A stretch of 8,007 bases of DNA from Candidatus Nanosynbacter colneyensis (lineage in GTDB: Bacteria; Patescibacteriota; Saccharimonadia; Saccharimonadales; Saccharimonadaceae). The stretch's first letter is position 1. Each line of letters opens with the position of its first letter. This document shows positions 5,297 to 8,007 of this stretch, piece after piece. The translations under genes and the position numbers were made by a program. Location of the stretch: positions 1-8,007 of the forward strand of contig JANDWE010000039.1 in assembly GCA_024330325.1 (NCBI GenBank), in the 5' to 3' direction. The notes beneath the pieces are model-generated. The model had not been told where the DNA came from. It ran no database searches and worked only from the letters and a program-made list of their open reading frames with translations.

Positions 5297-6319
5297 ATGG
5301 ACGTTATGACTAATATATCACTGAAACAATACACAACTATGAAATTGGGAGGTGAGACTCGCTATATGGCGACGGCGGATTCTGCTGGTGATGTTGTGTC
5401 GCTATACCGTAATGCCCGAAAGGAAAATTTGCCGATTTTTGTGTTGGGTGGTGGCAGTAATGTGATTACGCATGACGAGGTTTTTGAAGGAATCGTACTG
5501 TTGAATAAGATTAAAGGTTTTGAGGTTATTTCTGAAACTGACGAAACAACTGATGTGAAAATTGGTGCGGGCGAAGTCTGGGATGAGGTTGTTGAGAAGG
5601 CTATTGAGCTTGGACTTCAGGGAATTGAAGCTATGTCGGGGATTCCTGGAACGGCTGGAGCTGCGCCAGTCCAGAATGTTGGGGCGTACGGGCAAGAAAT
5701 TGCCGACACGTTGATTAGTCTGGAAGCTTACGATTCAAAAACCGACACAATTGTAACTATTTCCGCTGACGAATGTGATTTTTCTTATCGAAATAGTATT
5801 TTTCGCGACAAGGAAAAAGGACGATATTGCATTCTGAATATTACTTTGCGATTAAATAAAGCAGAGCCGAAACCGCCGTATTATGCCTCTTTACAGAGAT
5901 ATATTGACGAGAACGATATTCGTGAGGTCAATTTGTCAGTGATTCGCGTGGCAGTTCTTAATATTCGTTCGGAAAAATTGCCAGACCCAGCGGAATTGCC
6001 AAGTGCGGGTTCTTTCTTCAAAAATGCTCTGGTTGAAAAATGGAAATTGGAAGAATTGCAAAGAGAATATAGCGACATTCCAAATTATGCAATGTCTGAC
6101 GGAAGATATAAAATCCCGACAGGTTGGTTGATAGATAAGGCTGGATTGAGGGGCTATCGCAGTCACGGCATGCGAGTTTATGAAAAGAACGCGTTGGTGC
6201 TCGTAAATGATTCGGCAACGGGATATGATGACTTGGCGGCGATTCGCGAGGAAATTGTACAAATTGTCTTTGATAAGTTCGGTATAAAAATTGAACAAGA
6301 GCCGCTGGAACTTTCCTAA
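5297..6319 (+). CDS. murB: UDP-N-acetylenolpyruvoylglucosamine reductase MurB (type I)
   Basis: 340-aa flavoenzyme that reduces UDP-GlcNAc-enolpyruvate with NADPH via FAD to give UDP-MurNAc, the second committed step of cytoplasmic peptidoglycan synthesis. The FAD domain shows MKLGG (15-19), LGGGSN (50-55), SGIPGTAGAAPVQNVGAYGQE (114-134) and SYRNSIF (163-169, Arg165 in the place of the substrate-contacting Arg). The C-terminal domain has AGSFFKN (237-243), whose Ser239 matches the proton-donating Ser, then PTGWLIDKAGLRG (274-286), NALVLVN (298-304) and a Glu near the C-terminus (Glu333 or Glu335). The length and the GWLI/ALVLVN C-terminal pattern match type I (Escherichia coli-like) MurB rather than the shorter type II. 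It appears to be transcribed alone from a leaderless promoter. Met4 (5306) is a less likely start given the -10 position. Confidence 0.95.
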   Translation: MDVMTNISLKQYTTMKLGGETRYMATADSAGDVVSLYRNARKENLPIFVLGGGSNVITHDEVFEGIVLLNKIKGFEVISETDETTDVKIGAGEVWDEVVEKAIELGLQGIEAMSGIPGTAGAAPVQNVGAYGQEIADTLISLEAYDSKTDTIVTISADECDFSYRNSIFRDKEKGRYCILNITLRLNKAEPKPPYYASLQRYIDENDIREVNLSVIRVAVLNIRSEKLPDPAELPSAGSFFKNALVEKWKLEELQREYSDIPNYAMSDGRYKIPTGWLIDKAGLRGYRSHGMRVYEKNALVLVNDSATGYDDLAAIREEIVQIVFDKFGIKIEQEPLELS

Positions 6320-6323
6320 TAAT

Positions 6324-6339
6324 AAGCATATGCTTTTTT
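6324..6339 (+). terminator. Weak terminator-like hairpin after murB
   Basis: AAGC-ATAT-GCTT runs into TTTTTT just after the murB stop. The stem is only about 4-5 bp, so termination would be partial and some readthrough into the pilin operon is possible. Confidence 0.4.
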
Positions 6340-6351
6340 GTGGATTTGCGC

Positions 6352-6357
6352 TACAAT
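6352..6357 (+). promoter_or_regulatory. Pilin operon promoter -10 box, leaderless
   Basis: TACAAT ends 6 nt before ATG 6364. The surrounding 19 bases (6348-6366) match the 2258-2276 promoter at 16 positions, including GCTACAATAT and the ATATG start. The position decides the start of the first pilin gene, since an upstream GTG at 6340 would lie before the promoter. Confidence 0.65.
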
Positions 6358-6363
6358 ATTGAT

Positions 6364-6849
6364 ATGAATCGTGGGACGGGTGGCTATACGATAATTGAAG
6401 TGGCAGTAGTTATTGTGGTTGTGTCTATTTTGGCTGGAATTACTTTGGTTGGTGGTGATAGGTTTTTAAATCGAACCAGAGATGAGCGTCAGCGCGCCAA
6501 TGTTGCCACGTTATCTCTGAAGTTGGAGCGATATTATAAGTATAATAGTGCCAGTCGTATCGGTCATGAATATCCATCGTGCAGAGACTTGATTAAAAAT
6601 TTTACGTCTATTGTGGGTAGTGATTCGTTAAAAAAAGAATTGGTTAAATGTAATCGGAGCGACTGGGCTGGCGGAAATCACGGTGAGTTATTGTACGAAG
6701 CATCGAACATAGATGATGGAGATTGCACGAAGCCAGCTTCTGGTCCTATAGCTGACGTAGTGGCGGCAACTTGCACTAAATATAGCATTATTTATAGAGA
6801 GCGTTTGACGGGAATAGAAAAAAAGGTGGATAGTATATGGCGCGATTAA
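6364..6849 (+). CDS. Type IV pilin-like protein 1 (four cysteines)
   Basis: 161-aa prepilin. The leader MNRGTGG is short, with cleavage predicted after Gly7. It is followed by YTIIEVAVVIVVVSILAGITLVGG, a hydrophobic helix with Glu12 at mature position +5, the residue needed for pilin assembly. Mature +1 is Tyr, where Phe or Met is usual. The remainder is a soluble domain with four Cys (73, 96, 121, 137), enough for two disulfides outside the cell; the long helix continues to about residue 60 (RQRANVATLSLKLERYYKY). It could be the major pilin or a minor one; the sequence does not decide. It is first of three consecutive pilin-like genes and overlaps the next by 13 nt. ATG 6364 is chosen because of the promoter; no Shine-Dalgarno is present. 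Confidence 0.85.
   Translation: MNRGTGGYTIIEVAVVIVVVSILAGITLVGGDRFLNRTRDERQRANVATLSLKLERYYKYNSASRIGHEYPSCRDLIKNFTSIVGSDSLKKELVKCNRSDWAGGNHGELLYEASNIDDGDCTKPASGPIADVVAATCTKYSIIYRERLTGIEKKVDSIWRD
6825..6829 (+). promoter_or_regulatory. Shine-Dalgarno of pilin-like gene 2
   Basis: GGTGG in an A-rich run, 7 nt before ATG 6837. It favours this start over the downstream ATG 6849, which forms a TAATG with the stop of the preceding gene but lies about 19 nt from the site. Confidence 0.6.
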
Positions 6850-7301
6850 TGAAAGATAGTGATGGCTTTACTATAGTTGAAGTAGCGGTTACTTTGGTTG
6901 TTATTGGCATTTTTTCGATAGTTATTTTAATGATGCAAACCCAGGTCAGCAATATATCTGTCTTAGAAGTGCAGCACACGAAGGCTAGTTATTTGGCATA
7001 CAGCAATATGCGTAAGTACGCAAACGACTCTCCTCCTACGTGGTTTGAGTGTGTAGCACCTCCTCCGAGCACTAGAACTCCGGGCTCCAGATATTCGGTT
7101 ATGAAGAGTATAGGTAGAGTTGATGGATTGCCGGGAATGGTTAGGCAGGAAGTGTATGTTTTGGCTCCATATGGATGTAAAAGTGGCACGGCAAGTTTTG
7201 GTATGCCAATTAAAGTAGAGTCTGTTGTAGAGTATGGATTGCCAAGTTCTGGCGCCGGCAGTGGAAGAAAGGTTACACATGCGACATACGCAGCGTTTTA
7301 A
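6837..7301 (+). CDS. Type IV pilin-like protein 2 (minor pilin)
   Basis: 154-aa prepilin-like protein. The leader is MARLMKDSDG, with cleavage predicted between Gly10 and Phe11. FTIVEVAVTLVVIGIFSIVIL follows, with Glu15 at mature +5. The C-terminal domain has two Cys (72 and 114), consistent with one disulfide, and a Pro-rich stretch at 75-82 (APPPSTRTP). Function is inferred from the N-terminal signature and the cluster; the soluble domain is not recognised. The start overlaps gene 1 by 13 nt and the end overlaps gene 3 by 23 nt, so the three are almost certainly one transcript with coupled translation. If translation starts at 6849 instead, the leader would be MKDSDG and the mature protein unchanged. 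Confidence 0.83.
   Translation: MARLMKDSDGFTIVEVAVTLVVIGIFSIVILMMQTQVSNISVLEVQHTKASYLAYSNMRKYANDSPPTWFECVAPPPSTRTPGSRYSVMKSIGRVDGLPGMVRQEVYVLAPYGCKSGTASFGMPIKVESVVEYGLPSSGAGSGRKVTHATYAAF
7269..7272 (+). promoter_or_regulatory. Shine-Dalgarno of pilin-like gene 3
   Basis: AAGG within AGAAAGG, 6 nt before ATG 7279 and inside the end of pilin-like gene 2. Moderate strength. Confidence 0.5.
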
Positions 7302-8007
7302 GGAAAGCGGGTTTACTATAGCCGAGTTGGCGATGGTCATGGTGATTATTGCTATGATTGTCGGCGTGTTTAGCCAGATGCTAATTTCGGCAAACCAAAG
7401 CGCATCCATAAGTAAAGCAAGAGTTGACATTAATCGTAGTCTTCACAATTCTATGGATGCAATTGAAACTGACGTGAGACAAACTTCGCGTTTTAAGGTG
7501 AGCGGTTACGACGGATATGATACGTTTGCTAAAGACAGGAGTTTCTCTGGCGCGAGTCAAGTATGGACGTACAATAGGAATACCTTGATATTGTTACAAT
7601 ATGCTACTACTATGGGTCGTGGTTCCGATACTCGAGAAATTGTCTATTTAAGAACTCCCAGGTTTGACTGTGCGGCGAATAAAACTCAGCAGCCAAAGTA
7701 TAAGAAGATAGTAATTTATTTCTTAAAAGACGGCCAGTTGCATCGTCGTACTGTGTATAATGATTTGATAGACACTTACGGCAATCCGTATACAGGAGCT
7801 CCTGCTAATTATTTCTGCATGAATAGTGCGGATGCCAATAAGTTTAAGAGTCGTGCTATGAAAGTTCATCAAGATTCAATTTTAGCGACGGGCGTTTCGG
7901 AATTTAAGGTGGACTATTACGAGGGAGATGTTTTGGTCGCTGATCAATATAGCGCGCCTGCGACGTCATTAAGAGTTTTAGATTCGGCAAACGGTATAAA
8001 AGTGACC
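7279..8007 (+). CDS. Type IV pilin-like protein 3, PilW/GspJ-like, C-terminus cut off
   Basis: 243 codons, open to the right edge. The leader MRHTQRFKESG is basic, with cleavage predicted between Gly11 and Phe12. FTIAELAMVMVIIAMIVGVFSQMLI follows, with Glu16 at mature +5. The next helix reads SLHNSMDAIETDVRQTSRF (54-72), like the minor (pseudo)pilins PilW/GspJ where an Asp-x-Arg-Gln segment follows the helix, and a long beta-rich domain comes after (NTLILLQYAT, KKIVIYFLKDGQLHRRTVYN). Cys131 and Cys180 are visible. It is larger than the first two, as PilW/GspJ-type subunits usually are; these sit at the pilus tip and help start assembly. The assignment to PilW/GspJ is from pattern only. The start overlaps gene 2 by 23 nt, with AAGG as Shine-Dalgarno. 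Confidence 0.85.
   Translation, partial: MRHTQRFKESGFTIAELAMVMVIIAMIVGVFSQMLISANQSASISKARVDINRSLHNSMDAIETDVRQTSRFKVSGYDGYDTFAKDRSFSGASQVWTYNRNTLILLQYATTMGRGSDTREIVYLRTPRFDCAANKTQQPKYKKIVIYFLKDGQLHRRTVYNDLIDTYGNPYTGAPANYFCMNSADANKFKSRAMKVHQDSILATGVSEFKVDYYEGDVLVADQYSAPATSLRVLDSANGIKVT

Noticed and set aside
6340..6363. GTG start of pilin 1 at 6340
   Set aside because: The -10 box TACAAT would be inside the gene, and the leader from ATG 6364 (MNRGTGG) is a normal short prepilin leader.
6963..7430. 155-codon antisense frame across pilins 2 and 3
   Set aside because: No recognisable domain and no promoter or ribosome site; the plus strand codes for two pilin-like proteins with clear signatures.
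1..8007. Recoded UGA (Gly), as in Gracilibacteria/SR1
   Set aside because: All conserved proteins are full length under the standard bacterial code with no in-frame TGA.
1..8007. CRISPR array, insertion sequence or prophage signals
   Set aside because: No regularly spaced repeats, transposase, terminal inverted repeats, integrase or phage genes are visible; the tRNA is intact with no duplicated 3' end seen nearby.

Overview
The window looks like chromosomal DNA from a small-genome bacterium of the Candidate Phyla Radiation, most likely Saccharibacteria (TM7) or a close relative. This is inference. The clues are a MurT/GatD lipid II amidation pair, a membrane-anchored Clp-like AAA+ protein next to a small membrane protein, a type IV pilin cluster, very tight packing and almost exclusive use of TAA stops (six TAA, one TAG, no TGA among the seven complete genes). 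No gene is interrupted by in-frame TGA, which argues against the UGA=Gly code of Gracilibacteria/SR1.

Layout. Positions 1-2229 hold a minus-strand operon read right to left: murT, then gatD (1-nt TAATG overlap), then the first 80 codons of a GT-C (GT39-like) membrane glycosyltransferase that runs off the left edge. A 44-bp divergent promoter region (2230-2273) separates it from a plus-strand pair: a 126-aa membrane protein and a translationally coupled 816-aa Clp-like AAA+ protein. Positions 5096-5296 hold a bidirectional hairpin region, a minus-strand tRNA-Arg(UCG) and divergent promoters for the tRNA and murB. Then follow murB and, after a 44-bp gap, an operon of three overlapping type IV pilin-like genes, the last cut by the right edge.

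How it works together. MurB makes UDP-MurNAc, an early peptidoglycan precursor. MurT-GatD amidates the D-isoglutamate of the lipid-linked precursor. The glycosyltransferase probably glycosylates an envelope component. The pilin-like proteins would be processed by a prepilin peptidase and assembled into or under a surface pilus. The AAA+ protein sits at the membrane, probably with its small neighbour. The window is therefore mainly about the cell envelope and surface.

Two signals stand out. First, at all four protein-operon heads a -10 hexamer ends 6-7 nt before the ATG and no Shine-Dalgarno is visible, while internal cistrons (gatD, AAA+, second and third pilins) have Shine-Dalgarno sequences: a consistent leaderless-head, SD-internal pattern. 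Second, the AAA+ protein departs strongly from a protein-threading Clp: its first ATPase module lacks the catalytic Glu and both arginine-finger positions, and the aromatic pore loops are missing from both rings, while the second ATPase site is intact.
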